Shown piece by piece: positions 1 to 11,660 of a DNA stretch of 64,000 bases (position 1 is its first letter; each line of letters opens with the position of its first letter). This DNA is from Rhea pennata (taxonomy: Eukaryota; Chordata; Aves; Rheiformes; Rheidae). The stretch lies in contig NC_084668.1 of NCBI RefSeq assembly GCF_028389875.1, forward strand, positions 33,856,493 to 33,920,492. Direction: 5' to 3'. The notes beneath the pieces are model-generated. The model saw only the letters and a program-made list of their open reading frames with translations. It did no database searches and was not told where the DNA came from. A program made the translations under genes and the position numbers.

Positions 1-2084
1 CTTCTGTCCTACCACTGGCTTTCAGGAGTCAGTGTGAAGATAACAGCCTCTCCTCCTCTAAAGGCAGCAGGATTGATCAGTAAAAACTGAGGGTAGGACT
101 CTGCAAGACTTCTGTTGCAAACATCCTGCATGAGTTTCATTAATTTATGGGAAGAGTTGGGGAAGGCTGCGTGGCACTTGAGCACTTTACTTCTGGTAAC
201 TTTCAGGCCAAGCTGGCTGTGTAACTGCCAAGTACTCTCCACGCTCCCTGCTGCCTACCCTTACCCTGCCTCACTTAACAGCCCTTCAGTCCTCTCTAAG
301 TCTTCTGTCTTTGACTAGTTCATACTGAGCCCACAAAGATCTTTAATTTCTTGCAAAGGGTATTCTAGGAAAATGTTTTGTTAAGTTTTCTGTAATATGT
401 CTTCTTTCTGGTGGAAGCTATATAACAGTAAAAAGTAAGAAATCTGAGCAGCTTCTGTTGTGGACCTTACTGTGCCAAATGGAAATGGCCTGCACAGAGG
501 ATGCTGAGAGCAGTACATTACTATTTTATTGTTAACATTTCAGTCCTGAAAAGAAAACAAGGACCAGAGCTTTCTTGTTGTCGTGTACATGTAAGGCCAG
601 AGGAGATGCTGGTGGCTGTTCTAGCCTGAGTAGTTGCCTTTTTGCACATTCCTGTTCCCTCTCTGCTGCTGAGAAGGGATACAGAAGGGGTGAGGAAGGG
701 ATAAGGTGTGCTGGGCAGTGACACCAGGGAAGGTGATTTTGGGGGAGCACCATGAGAGCAGATCTTCTCTGACTCTCCCTCCTGGCCCATCTCTTCTTTG
801 TTCCCTTCTCTACTACAGTTGTAAGCCTTGACACCTGCTTACCTTGGAAAATACAGGAAGGCAACTAGAGGCTGTTATCTCAAAGTTGAGATTTGCTGCT
901 GAAAGGAATAGCAAAATTGAATGTGACACAAGCTGCTGAGAAATCTTGAGCTTGCTCTGCTTGCTTCACTCATGTCAGATTTCAGTAGTGTATTCTGGAC
1001 CTACCATGCAGATTTGTCACAGAACGCAAGCAGAGTTTCACGAGGACATTTTTAGGCCTTGAAGTTGCAGTGTCTCACTGGGTACAAAAGCTTATGATTA
1101 AGGATGATTTTACTGAAAGAGCTGAGCTCTCCACTCTTTGCTTGAAGGCATGCCTGAATTTACCTCTGATGTTTGACTTACTTTTCTCAGTTTCCCCTTC
1201 TGCTTAAGTTTACTCACTTCTGCAAACTGCAATATTGGTATTGGTTGGTAGTGTTTATTAAACATGAACATGACTAGTTTAGTGAGGGGTAACTCGAGTG
1301 GCATGTCAGAGTGCTATCCATTGGAGAGCATGCTGCAGTGTTATTTCACAGAACAATGTTGCTGTGTTGATGATGAGAATGATTTACCAGACCCAATGGG
1401 CTCTCACTAGACCCACCTGATCAGTTTGCATTTTGAGAGCTTAAAAGGTCTAGCAGAGATTGCAGAGCAGAGATTTGTGTAGGGAGGGATGTACAAGAAA
1501 TCTTGAGGAAGGCTGGGTAAAAGGGGAACCACACCTTCTCAAGCCTTGAGAGAATGGTGGGCAAGGAAGCTGACCTGTGTTGTAGAGGTATATTAAGGGT
1601 TAGTCATATCACAAACCAGTTTATTGATTACTCTAACATATTCTGCAAAAGCATCTATCTCTAAAGAAGAGAAGGATCTTCTTCCACACAGCTTTTATTC
1701 TGTTCTGTAGCATGCTGCACTGAGAGCTAAGCCATACTGACCTGAGTAGCAGAAGCAGTGTATCTGGCTTAATTAGAAAAGAGAATGTTAGTCATTCAAG
1801 AGCTGCTGTGCCTACATAATGCTGAAGAGGTAAATCAGAGCAACCTTCACATCTGTGTGGTGGATGGGCAGATCAACGAATTAGCTTATACTGATTAGCA
1901 CTTGTTTTTGTAGTCAGTTTACCTCTCTGTTACTTCATCTTCTTCCATTTCTTTAATCTTAATTCCAAAACTGTCTATAAGTAAACACTGAAGTCTTTGT
2001 GTAATTATAACTTTTGATTTTGATGGGCATTTCAGTTCTGGCGTGAATTAAATTTTTTTTTCTTTTTTTTCCCCCCTCTTTTAG
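1..2084. other. SPATS2L intron (left part cut by window edge)
   Basis: No exon of SPATS2L or other gene could be supported. Short open frames occur on both strands without homology I recognise. The 3' end is a T-rich acceptor tract. Confidence 0.6.
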
Positions 2085-2143
2085 CATCATAGACAGAGAA
2101 GTGTCATTAATGGCAGAACTTGATAAAGTTAAAGAAGAAGCCA
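2085..2143 (+). CDS. SPATS2L: SPATS2L coding exon (fifth from the end)
   Basis: This 59-nt exon begins with the third base of a split codon and ends with the first base of the next. It encodes IIDREVSLMAELDKVKEEA, a coiled-coil-like segment. The acceptor has a strong T/C tract and CTTTTAG; the donor is GTAAGT. A tract of about 30 A residues starts right after the donor. Confidence 0.93.
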
Positions 2144-5100
2144 GTAAGTAAAAAAAAAAAAAAAATAAAAAAAAAAAAAAACCACACATGCCAGGGAACT
2201 TTTGGACTAGTTGGGGAAACATTTGTTTTGTTTGGCAGAAAAATTACATGGTACATCAATTCAGTTAGTAGCATTCCAGGATCTTTCATTGTATACATAG
2301 TCTTTGATGTTCTGGGATAGCTCCTGAATAGTTTCTAGCTTTAAGGAATGTGCATCATGTGTTATTCATGGCCCAGTAGTCAAGAGAATGTGTTTCAGCA
2401 GAGAGAGCTAAGCAAGAGACTGAAGAATTATCCAAGTATTGTTAGAATTAGATTTTGCCTGATAGATCAAAATATCACTGCCATGTCCTTCCAAGGAGAG
2501 TCACAAATACACGTGACATTCCGGAGTGCTTCATTTATATTTGAATTCTCACTTAGTTCCAGGTAAATTTAACAAAATTAAAATCCTCTGTTGCTGGCTA
2601 GGTCATTTGCATTCGGGTACATGCAGAGACTAAAAACTCTGAGTTTTTCCAGCAAAGGTTGGCATTAGGTTACGTTTGGAATTTTGTAAAGTAATTTTTC
2701 TGATACTGACATGAACTACATGTGGATTTGGAGTTCTGGGTTGTCCTGGGGAGGAGTTGTGGATAGAAACATATCAATAGTTTTTTTGGTTATGTGCAGA
2801 GACTCCTATGATCAGCTACAGGGCATGCACTTGCTCCTACGGAAAACAGTGGCAAAATTCCTATTGATGTCAGCACATCTGGATCCAAGTGCAAATTGCA
2901 TAAACAAAGCTGCATTTTGGAAAACCACAGTCCAGGGCTAATGGTATCACAAGGACCCTTAATTAGTTTTGGCTGGGGCTAGTAGTCATTTTTGTGGAAA
3001 GTAAAGCTAATTCCTGTCTCCTGGTACACAAACAGTATTCACAAATGGCATGTTCTTGTTCCCTGCTTTAATACTGACTGCACACATGACGATAGATGGC
3101 ATTTGTACCTGTTTTTACAGTGTAGTTTCTACTGTTTCTCAGGGCTGTTGTAAGCCTGTAAAGTGCCTTTAGAAATTTAGGCAGAAAGTTTTTATAGGAC
3201 TATAATATGCTAACCGAGATTTACATTATTATTTATTTTCACATCTTTTTGCTGCACTGGAGGACTATTTTACAGTGGGTAATCTTACTCTTACTGTCAA
3301 TACTGGGACAATTTCCAAATATGATCACTTTAGTTTGTTGTACGAATGGGTGTTTGGCTGGCATCTCATGCTGAGATAAATGCCGATATGAGGTGAGATC
3401 ATATGGTTTGGGTAGTCACTTCAGAAAAGGTGGTGCTGGCCTTGGAGAGAAAATATTAGCATCACCTAGAATACACAATCAAGTAAAAATACCGAACAAA
3501 ATAAAAATAGCTAGTGAATTGTTAATTTGATCTGATAAAGTTACACAGATTTGTAAACCGTATTCCTCAAAGATGAAATGAGGTGATCAGCTGGAAAGCT
3601 AGATAAAAACCTCTTCTATGGCATAAATAACATGGCAGGTGGAGATTTAAGAACAAGGCTCAAGAAACTTGCCTTCCTCTGCCTCCTCCTTGTTAACCCT
3701 GCCATGTTTGTCCCACATTCCTATATTGCATGATGTGTTTGCTCCCACAGAGTAATACTGCCACAGCTCTGTCTCCTATGTGCCTGCTGGGTTATGCTGT
3801 ACTTCCAAAAGGACCAGCAAACTTTCTGTGAAATACCATTAATCTTCACCTAAAAAAAAAATGGCATGACAAAGTATGAACTGGTTATGTGACTTGCCAG
3901 GATTACTCGAGGCATTTGTGGCAAAGGGTGGAAAAGAAGACAGAGTTTCAACTACTGTAAAGGAATCTGTGGCCATGTGATGGTTTACAGCTGCCACCCA
4001 CTTGCCCTGGCTGGAGGCCTAAGCTCTAGAAAAAGGGCTATGATTGCTATTATTTTACATTTAGATACTATTTTTCCTCTCTGCCTTAAGTGGTGATCCC
4101 ACCAACCAACAAGTCAGGTGTTACCTTTGCATGGAGTCGTCATATAGGTAACAGTGTGTGCATATATTTAATATTCATAATGTCATATTATCCTGAATGT
4201 GAGTGGACTGTTGCTTTGTGGTTTATGGTTAATCTTTTCCTAGAAGCAGAAGATAGATGTTCACCATCTCCTTATGCTAAATATATGAGATGTACAGTAG
4301 TGTGTAAGTAATATTTATTTTGAAAAGACTGTTGGCCTTTGTAATAATGCCTTGCCCTAGAAATGGCAAACATGTATGTTCTGTACTTGAAAGCAAAATT
4401 GTAATGATGAAGATTTAAGCATAAACTATATATGAACAGATTTTTTTCAGGGGGAGTAAAATACTGCTGTGTAAATAAAATACAGCATGTCTTCAAAAAC
4501 AGGGCTGCTGACTGAAAGTACGTCGTCTTTCCATGTATCAGTGGAAGATTCCATGATTTAGTGCTTAAAAATACAGCATGGGAAAACTCAAAAAAAATCC
4601 TCTGCCCTAGCTGTCTAAATGTTAAAGGATTGGTTCCAATCCTTCCAAAATGGGATCTGGCATCTCATTTCCAGATCTTTTTCAACACTAGGCAGTTCAG
4701 TTAAATTCACTGATTGACTCTAGTCTGTGCAAGCAGCATCATGTTCCATTCAGCTGAAGTGGGGAGTGTGGGTTGTGTATCTGCCTCATGTGTGATATAC
4801 AATGTTAATACCCAGAAAGTCATGAATTAGAGAACATTTACCACCTTAGTATTAATTACTAACTGTTGGTATTTGGCAGTGGAAATCCTGACTGCTCGGC
4901 AGAAGAAAGCTGAGGAGCTGAAGAGACTGACAGACCTAGCCAGTCAGATGACTGAGGCACAACTGTCTGAACTCAGGGCCGAAATTAAGGTTAGATATTC
5001 ATTTCTGCTGGGTATGTTAGCTGTTTGCACGGATGCCAAGAAAGGGCTGTCCCATTTAGATGCCCCAGGCTGTTCGTTCTCATCATAGGCCAGAGTTCAA

Positions 5101-8100
5101 CTAGTTTTCCATGGGGAAGGCATACTTTCTTAAACTGTTATAGCACCTATGAGCAGTGTACAGAGACTATCCTATGATAGTGTCTGTGATGTATGTAAGC
5201 TATCCCCTCATAAGCAGAGCAGAGAAGAGTTCTGCTATTTGTGTATCATTCATCAGGCCCACCTGCCTAGCAAACCTGATAGCTTCAGGTTCAGTAGTCA
5301 AACACATGCATGCCAGTGGAATGATGCTCTTCCTGAGCCTGGGCTTGACTGGGCTGTGAGATCTGTCGTTTGGTAAGGATGGGAAAAAACTTGGTTCTTC
5401 ACAGAGATCCTGCATACAGGGCAGTGTCACAGATTGCTGAGCCTTAAAGAGAACTTGTTGGTTGTATGTTCTGTGTTGTTATACAATGGTTGATTATAGG
5501 TTGGTTTTTGCACGATCTGTATGATCTTGCAGGATAGCTCAAAATGCAAATCATTGTTAATTTGTCTGTATTTTTGCAGCACTTTGTAAGTGAACGGAAA
5601 TATGATGAAGAGCTGGGCAGGTCTGCCCGATTTTCCTGTGATACAGAGCAGCTGAAGACCCAAATTCAGCTGTGTGGAGAGAGTAAGTGCTGGTGATTTC
5701 TCACACTGAAGTTATAGGAATGTAGTATTCCCACATACCTATACAGGAAATCCCAGGCAAAAGTAAGGATGTGTATTGCCTGCATGTGTATGTACCAAGT
5801 CTGATGTGAATGGTGTGTCTGGATGCAACCGACATACTGCATATGAACAAGTTAACTGTATGCAAAATATTAGACTGACTACACAGTGGTGCACAGTCTA
5901 TCTGCATGTGCAGAGTGCCCTCTTTGTCGGCAATTTTAAGGTATTACTCAAGTCAGTTGGAGTTTTCCATCTAGACAGGATTTCCAAGTGAAAATAAAAG
6001 TCACCCCTGGAGAACTCTTCAATTTAGTGGTTATTTATGATGAACTAGTAAATTGGAAGTTCTTTGTGTGAGCATGATGTCACAACAACCAATTCAGACC
6101 TCTCGTGCTAGAAGCAAGTCCCCAGCTTTATAGCAGTGTTCACTGGGTTTTGAAGGGGCTAATCGTAGTCCTAAGTGTTCCTGTTTCCAATCTGTCTGCC
6201 CTTCTGCTTGGAAATTTACATTCTTTGTCCACTCCAAGTATCACCTTCCTGATGCAAAATGTGAGCTTGCCTATTTCTCATCTTTGTCATGTTTCCTCCC
6301 ACCCTAAAAGCTTTAATGTTTTTCCCTGAATATCCCCCCTCTCTATGATATCCCATTAACACCAGCACTCAAGAGAAAAAACATTAACATAGTAGTGAAC
6401 TAGTGTGTCTTAGTGGAAAGAAAACAATTTCAAGAAGAAAAAAATAATCAACATTTCCAAGGAGTTGTTATAAATAGCAAGAAAAAGTATCACGCAATCT
6501 GCCAAAAACAATTTTGTGATTGCATGGCTGAAGAACTTGCTCCTTTGAGCCATAACCAGTTTAATTCATTAGAACATAAGAATTGCTATTGCAGAACACT
6601 TTGAAGGTCCATCTAATGTCATATCCTGTCTCTCATTGCAGTCGACCCAGGATGTTCCAAAGGAAGGCATAAACTTTCCAGTAATGCATCCAGTAGTTCA
6701 CAGTGACTTTGTAGTCCCTCTCTGATACCCTGAAGTTTAAGAGACTGAAAATTCTGTTAAGGTTATCCTGAATGATATAACCACAGCTGCTATTGATACA
6801 AACATAGACTACTGTTTTTAACTTACTGAACTACTGTCCTAATAACTTCCAGCTGCAGTGAATTCTTCAGGTTAATTATTTATACCTCTTCTCAGCAAAG
6901 CATTCAGGCATGTACATAAGTGTAGACCTATTGAAATCAGCTCAGTGAAGTCAAAAGAACAAGCTATTAACCAGGAAGCAAAGGCGTCTTCAGAATTGCC
7001 TGCTGGTGCACTATAAGTCCAGAGAACTTGGTTCTAATCTGAGCTCAGTGACTTTAGATGAGCAACTCATGCTCAGTTGACATGTCCTTTGTGGGAGCCC
7101 TTCATGGCAAAGAGGTGTTTTTGTTTAGAGCATCTCACAATGAGGCTTATATCCTGATAGGAGCTCCGATTGCTCCTCAGACAGAGAATATTGGACCAGA
7201 TCTGTAGCTAAGTACAGCCATTGCTGAGAGCTTTAACAAAAGCAGTAATGGAAACCACAAAGCTTCTGCAAAGGAAGGCATGGTCTAGCATGAGAGGATG
7301 ATAGGCAGCATAGACTTGCAATGGAAGACAGGGAGAAACAAAAGGTAATGGACTGACATATATCCAGAATGCCCAGTGATGGGTTGTATCTTTCTTATAC
7401 ATCTTTCCTCTCAAGAATGTGCTTTTATGAGAAGCAGCTGGATGTTTGTACGGGCTTCCATGTGACATGGCCTGGCTTAGGGAAGAGAGCAATAGAATAT
7501 AGTGACAGCCAAACTTACATCAGCAGCTCTGATTGTGCAGCTCTGTGCAATTCAACGTTAGGGGTAGTTGTATTATTTTTGTTAAGAGGACACCTAGTGG
7601 GAGAAGTATCTGATGTTAGCATAAGTGATTAAAAGCCTTAGAAAAAGACAACACCTGATGCTCAGTTCCTATAATCTACATCATCTTTTTCTATACTAAA
7701 GTGGAAATGTGGAAGTACCTCTTTGGAGGATACATAATATTAGATAAAACAGGTGTCTCACTGAGAATGTTCTTCTCACAGAAGTGACGTTCTAGTTTGT
7801 GTCATGTATGCAAGACGGGAACAGGGAAATTCCACAACCAGAAGAATCAAAACAGCAAATGAAGATCAATAGCTTTATTTCGACAGCCTCAGAATCCTTT
7901 CTGAGACTGCTCAGGGGCCAAACAGAGAAGCAGACAGCTTGAAGAGCTTGTGGAAATGCAGTGAGACAAGAATCAAGGGTTTTTTTGGTGTAATTCACAT
8001 CCAAACATGGAAGTGGTTAAGAAATCAGCTGGTCTAGAAATACAGAATATAGAAAGAGGTAGGGAGCAGGGCTAAGACACTAAAATGAGCAGTCATGATT

Positions 8101-11100
8101 CATGATGATGCTGGCTGTGCCATGGCCTACATGGCACACGGCCATCAGTTCCAATTTGATAGAGATCCATGTTACAGGAGAACCTTTATTAGCCATCTCC
8201 TTGGAGAAGAATGAGCAACAGATAATAGGCTTTTTTTTTTTTTTCCCCTCACCCTTCTTAAAAAGTGTTTAGACATACTAAGGAAGCTTTTATGGCTATT
8301 ACCTCTGTTTTAGCTGTTTTAGCCAATGCATTTGTGGACTGCAACTGCAGCCTCCTCAGTTTTCCATGGTCAAAGAATGATTCGCAGTCAAATGCAGTCC
8401 ATCCAAGCAAGTGCATGCACAACTTCTTTAGACCTCAAACAGCAGAGGGAGTTACTGGACATCCCACTCACCTTCCTTCCTGGGTTTCTTCCTTTGTTAC
8501 CTAAAGACTCCCATTCAAAGCATTATGACAGGACAGCAGTATGAGGGGCAGTTCCAACAGAGCTTTGTTCAATCCAACTGTTTAAAAGTCCATGAGCAAA
8601 AGCAATAGGTGCTAGGAGTAAAAGGTTAGTATTTGAAAAGTTTTTTGGATGACCGAAGATTTGAGCTAGCAGTCAGTAACACTTTCATACTCTCCACTGG
8701 CAACAAAGCAGTACTCTGAAAAGTACTGCTGCAAATCATATTTCAGCTGGACCTGGACAGGCACAGGTCTGTTTTAACTGTTGGCATCATAGGATTTGAA
8801 ATAATGCTGATCTTTGCACAACAGATTATTTATTCTTAAACAATACTAAAGTAACTGTCTCCTAAGCCTTCGTTGTCACAATCTGGACTGCCTTCCAGCA
8901 AGGTACCTTCCTAGGCTATTTTTCTTTGGGCAGCTGCATTGAATAAGACAGCTCTTCACATTTACAGGACAAATGGACAAAGTAGTGCACCATTTTACAA
9001 GCATGGATATACCCAAACCCGGGATGTGCTAGCCTTCTGCAAGTCCCATTCCAGTTTTAGTGTAGTTCCACCGTATTGGTTCTTTAATCTCCAGAAATGC
9101 TGCATGATGAGCAGCTTCACGAAAGTAAAACATTATGGCCTAATTCTGACCCTAGCTATCTAGCTTGCTTCATTATCTAAAGTAAGGCTAGAGAAATGCT
9201 ACCCAAACTCACTGCAGAGAAGATAAGAATAAGGCCTTATGTTTGGATATTGATCATTTAACTGATAATACCAAACACTTTTTTTTCTTTTCAGTTTCTC
9301 GCCCAAAGAACAATTATTCCTCAAGAACACCGTGTAGTTTGGTGCTGTCTTCAATGACTTCACAAGCAATAACTTGCAAGCAAAATATACACACTCGAAA
9401 ATCCTCTAATAATGCCAAGAACTCTGATAATAGAGCAGCCAGCACTAAAGTTCAAAGTAATCTTTCTTCCAATCCTACAGAATCCTCTCCCCAAGGAATC
9501 CCAACAAATAAGCAGGTAAGAAATGAATTACCAACTAAACTAAAAGATTTCAAAGTTTTCAGGAAGCATGCAATATTGAAAGTGATTAATACCAAATCAA
9601 ATATCGGTTTGCAGTTCATATACTTAGTTAATTATTTTCTGAATATGGAAAAATATGCAAGTATATCTTTTATGTCTTCATTTTCACGACCATGTGAACA
9701 GAAGAGATAGGAATATCAGAAGTGCCGTATCAGGAAAGACTGGTCTAGTCTCCATCGGTTAATAGATTGACCAAAAAAAAAAAAAAAAAAGCCTTCCATA
9801 ACTTCCATAATAGACAATTGTCCTTGTCTCCTGTGATGGAGAAACATGTATTCCTGATCCTTGATAAGTGATCAGCTGATGTTCTGAAGCATGATTATTA
9901 CATGGCGTTTGAGAGGGGAATCCTGCCAGATTTAAAAACATATTATTTCAGAAATTGTGTAATACAGCTTATAGTATTCCGCCATATTGTTAGCTATTTC
10001 ATTTGAGGAACACCTTAGAATGTTCTTGTGTTGTAGTGCTTACTCAGGCAAAGCTGCCACTGAAGGTGATCTGAATTTTGTCCCAGCAGAGATTTTTGGC
10101 TCAAATAGGTGCCTGAAGGGTCACAAAGGATTGTTACATGATGGCAGTGTGTGTATGGAATCAGCCGTCATGGCAAGTCACCCAAATAAAGTAATAGAGT
10201 CACTTCCCACTACTGACTGAAGCTTTCTCTAAGCAAGATAACACAATGGACATCTCTACTACCATGTGGACTCTTAATTTCACTCTAATTTCCATGTGAA
10301 TTTCTGTCTTACACTCTTCCTACAATCTTATTCTAGTTTTTGTATACTACTTTAACAGACAAGATATTTTCTTAATTTTGGGGAAAAGTCAGTCTGGATC
10401 AAGTTCTCCACTTCTTAAGTGCTGCTGTTAAGATGTATAATATTTCATCCCTTTTTTTCTTTTTTCTTGTATCATGGCAGATTTTAATTTGATATCAGTG
10501 ATGTACCTGCGCATATGCTTCCAAGCTACTCAGATACAGCAGTGTACTGATAGTTCAATTATTCTAAGTGTTATAAATAGAGAACTCCAGCACCAGTCAG
10601 AACTGTGTAGTCTGTTCCTTCTCTAGTTTTTACTAATTCTGATTTGCTATATTTCTTACCCTGTTGGAAGGATTCAGATAGCCTAACAGTTATCCAATTT
10701 CTTTCTGGATAGAATGGGCCTTCTAGCCAGAGGCGAAGATTCAACCCTCAGCATCAAAACACTCGACTCAATGGATCTCATAAGTCACAAGCCACCAGTA
10801 ATGAGGCAGATCCAAGTAATGTAAAGAGTGGTTCCAGGTCTGAACACAGAAGACAGCAGCATAACAGCTTCAGACCTAAAAACAAAGGAGCTATGAAAAA
10901 TCAAGAGCAGTCCACAACTACAAGGACCACAGAGAATCTGACACAAACCGATGGAAAGCCTCAAAACCGACGGAAGCATCATATAGCAGACACCACAGAT
11001 CACAGGCCCTTCCGAGGCAGTGTTGGCAGGGTGTCGCAGTGCAATTTATGCCCTGCAAGGATAGAGGTCTCTGCCGATGCCACTGTTCTTTCAGTGCCAG

Positions 11101-11120
11101 CTGTGACTTTGGTGGCTTAA
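2085..11120 (+). CDS. SPATS2L: SPATS2L, 3' portion (five last coding exons, partial gene)
   Basis: Spermatogenesis-associated serine-rich 2-like protein (also called SGNP), known as a cytoplasmic stress-granule and nucleolar RNA-associated protein. Exons: 2085-2143, 4880-4989, 5580-5682, 9295-9515 and 10713-11120. Phases join cleanly and give 299 complete residues plus a stop. The order is: a helical, charged segment (SLMAELDKVKEEAMEI, then QKKAEELKRLTDLASQM), a conserved HFVSERKYDEELG block, a Ser/Asn-rich low-complexity stretch, an Arg/Gln/Asn-rich stretch, and the strongly conserved tail with SQCNLCP and final SVPAVTLVA. I recognised the family from the mammalian protein, which is about 560 residues long, so roughly the last half is here. 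The 5' exons lie left of the window. SPATS2 is the only close paralogue; synteny with KCTD18 favours SPATS2L. Confidence 0.95.
2144..4879. other. SPATS2L intron, 2.7 kb
   Basis: The intron starts with GTAAGT followed directly by an A tract (2150-2181, one T inside). No conserved coding segment was found. Three or four short open frames have no recognisable product. Confidence 0.7.
4880..4989 (+). CDS. SPATS2L: SPATS2L coding exon
   Basis: This 110-nt exon encodes MEILTARQKKAEELKRL and then TDLASQMTEAQLSELRAEIK, continuing the helical region. The acceptor is TTTGGCAG and the donor GTTAGA. The reading frame is in phase 0 at the 3' end. Confidence 0.94.
5580..5682 (+). CDS. SPATS2L: SPATS2L coding exon
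   Basis: This 103-nt exon encodes HFVSERKYDEELGRSARF, then SCDTEQLKTQIQLCGE, the most conserved block of the family seen in this window. The acceptor is TTTTTGCAG and the donor GTAAGT. Confidence 0.95.
5683..9294. other. SPATS2L intron, 3.6 kb, with an old interspersed repeat
   Basis: The intron carries a degenerate repeat at about 6570-6830. An 87-codon open frame (7372-7632) and overlapping frames at 8265-8544 show no family signature I know and no paired splice sites that would place them in SPATS2L. Confidence 0.65.
6570..6830 (+). repeat. degenerate interspersed repeat of an old amniote family
   Basis: The segment contains AGAACATAAGAATTGCTAT, AAGGTCCATCTAATG, ATCCTGTCTCTC, AGGAAGGCATAAACT and TACCCTGAAG in order. 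This resembles a dispersed repeat I have seen in turtle, crocodile and bird introns. I cannot name the family with confidence. It is heavily diverged and lies in a SPATS2L intron. Confidence 0.45.
9295..9515 (+). CDS. SPATS2L: SPATS2L coding exon, Ser/Asn-rich
   Basis: This 221-nt exon encodes SRPKNNYSSRTPCS followed by a Ser/Thr/Asn-rich, probably disordered region ending NKQ. The acceptor is TTCTTTTCAG and the donor GTAAGA. The open frame runs on past the donor to 9710, but the next exon restores the known protein. Confidence 0.93.
10713..11120 (+). CDS. SPATS2L: SPATS2L last coding exon with stop
   Basis: This terminal exon (408 nt including TAA at 11118-11120) encodes NGPSSQRRRFNPQHQNTR, a basic Gln/Asn/Arg-rich stretch, RPFRGSVGRVSQCNLCP, and the invariant tail VLSVPAVTLVA. 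The acceptor is TTTCTGGATAG. The C-X2-C in CNLC is conserved in the family; I infer no function for it. Confidence 0.95.
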   Translation, partial: NGPSSQRRRFNPQHQNTRLNGSHKSQATSNEADPSNVKSGSRSEHRRQQHNSFRPKNKGAMKNQEQSTTTRTTENLTQTDGKPQNRRKHHIADTTDHRPFRGSVGRVSQCNLCPARIEVSADATVLSVPAVTLVA

Positions 11121-11396
11121 AATGTCACAGTGAAGGCAGGCAGAGAAATTTAATCTCTTAATTTTAGTTTACTGCTCAAAATGCTTTTTGAAACAGTGAA
11201 GAAAATAAGTCAGAACACAGTCATTTTAAATCTGTTGCTGCTTAAAACTTGATATCTTTATTACTTACTAATTATCAACATTAATTCATACTTTCAAGGC
11301 TTTGCCCAATATGCTCAGAGTTATTTTGTCATAACAGTACAGAATTTTACCAAAGCAGCATTTACTTTTTAGAAGAATGAAATCTAGATTGAAAAA

Positions 11397-11402
11397 ATAA
11401 AT
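11397..11402 (+). terminator. candidate SPATS2L poly(A) signal
   Basis: AATAAA lies about 280 nt after the SPATS2L stop. A second AATAAA at 12115-12120 would give a 3' UTR of about 1 kb. Which one is used cannot be told from sequence alone. Confidence 0.4.
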
Positions 11403-11594
11403 TGAAGATTAAATTCACAATAGGAAAAGACCTGTTGTAGATACATGGTTATGCCAGAAAAAGTTATTGTTTTTTAGAGCAACCAGTGTTAGGAAAGATC
11501 TCAAGAAGTTTGCATGCTCTGGTCTGCAATGAAATCAAATAATCTTTTAGAATTTTTGTGAAAAAAAATCTATACACCTTTCTGTGTTTGTATA

Positions 11595-11660
11595 TGTGTG
11601 TGTGTATATATATACACATGCATACATACATGAGCACACACACTGTATACACACAGCATT
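11595..11660. repeat. TG/TA/CA-type simple sequence
   Basis: Alternating purine-pyrimidine tract: TGTGTGTGTATATATATAC, then CATACATACATG, then CACACACACTGTATAC. It creates short frames on both strands that are not genes. Confidence 0.8.

Noticed and set aside
7372-7632. 87-codon open frame in a SPATS2L intron
   Set aside because: No recognisable domain, overlaps a frame on the other strand, and no matching splice sites.
8265-8544. Two overlapping plus-strand frames of 72-79 codons in a SPATS2L intron
   Set aside because: No family match; frame length is within chance for this composition.
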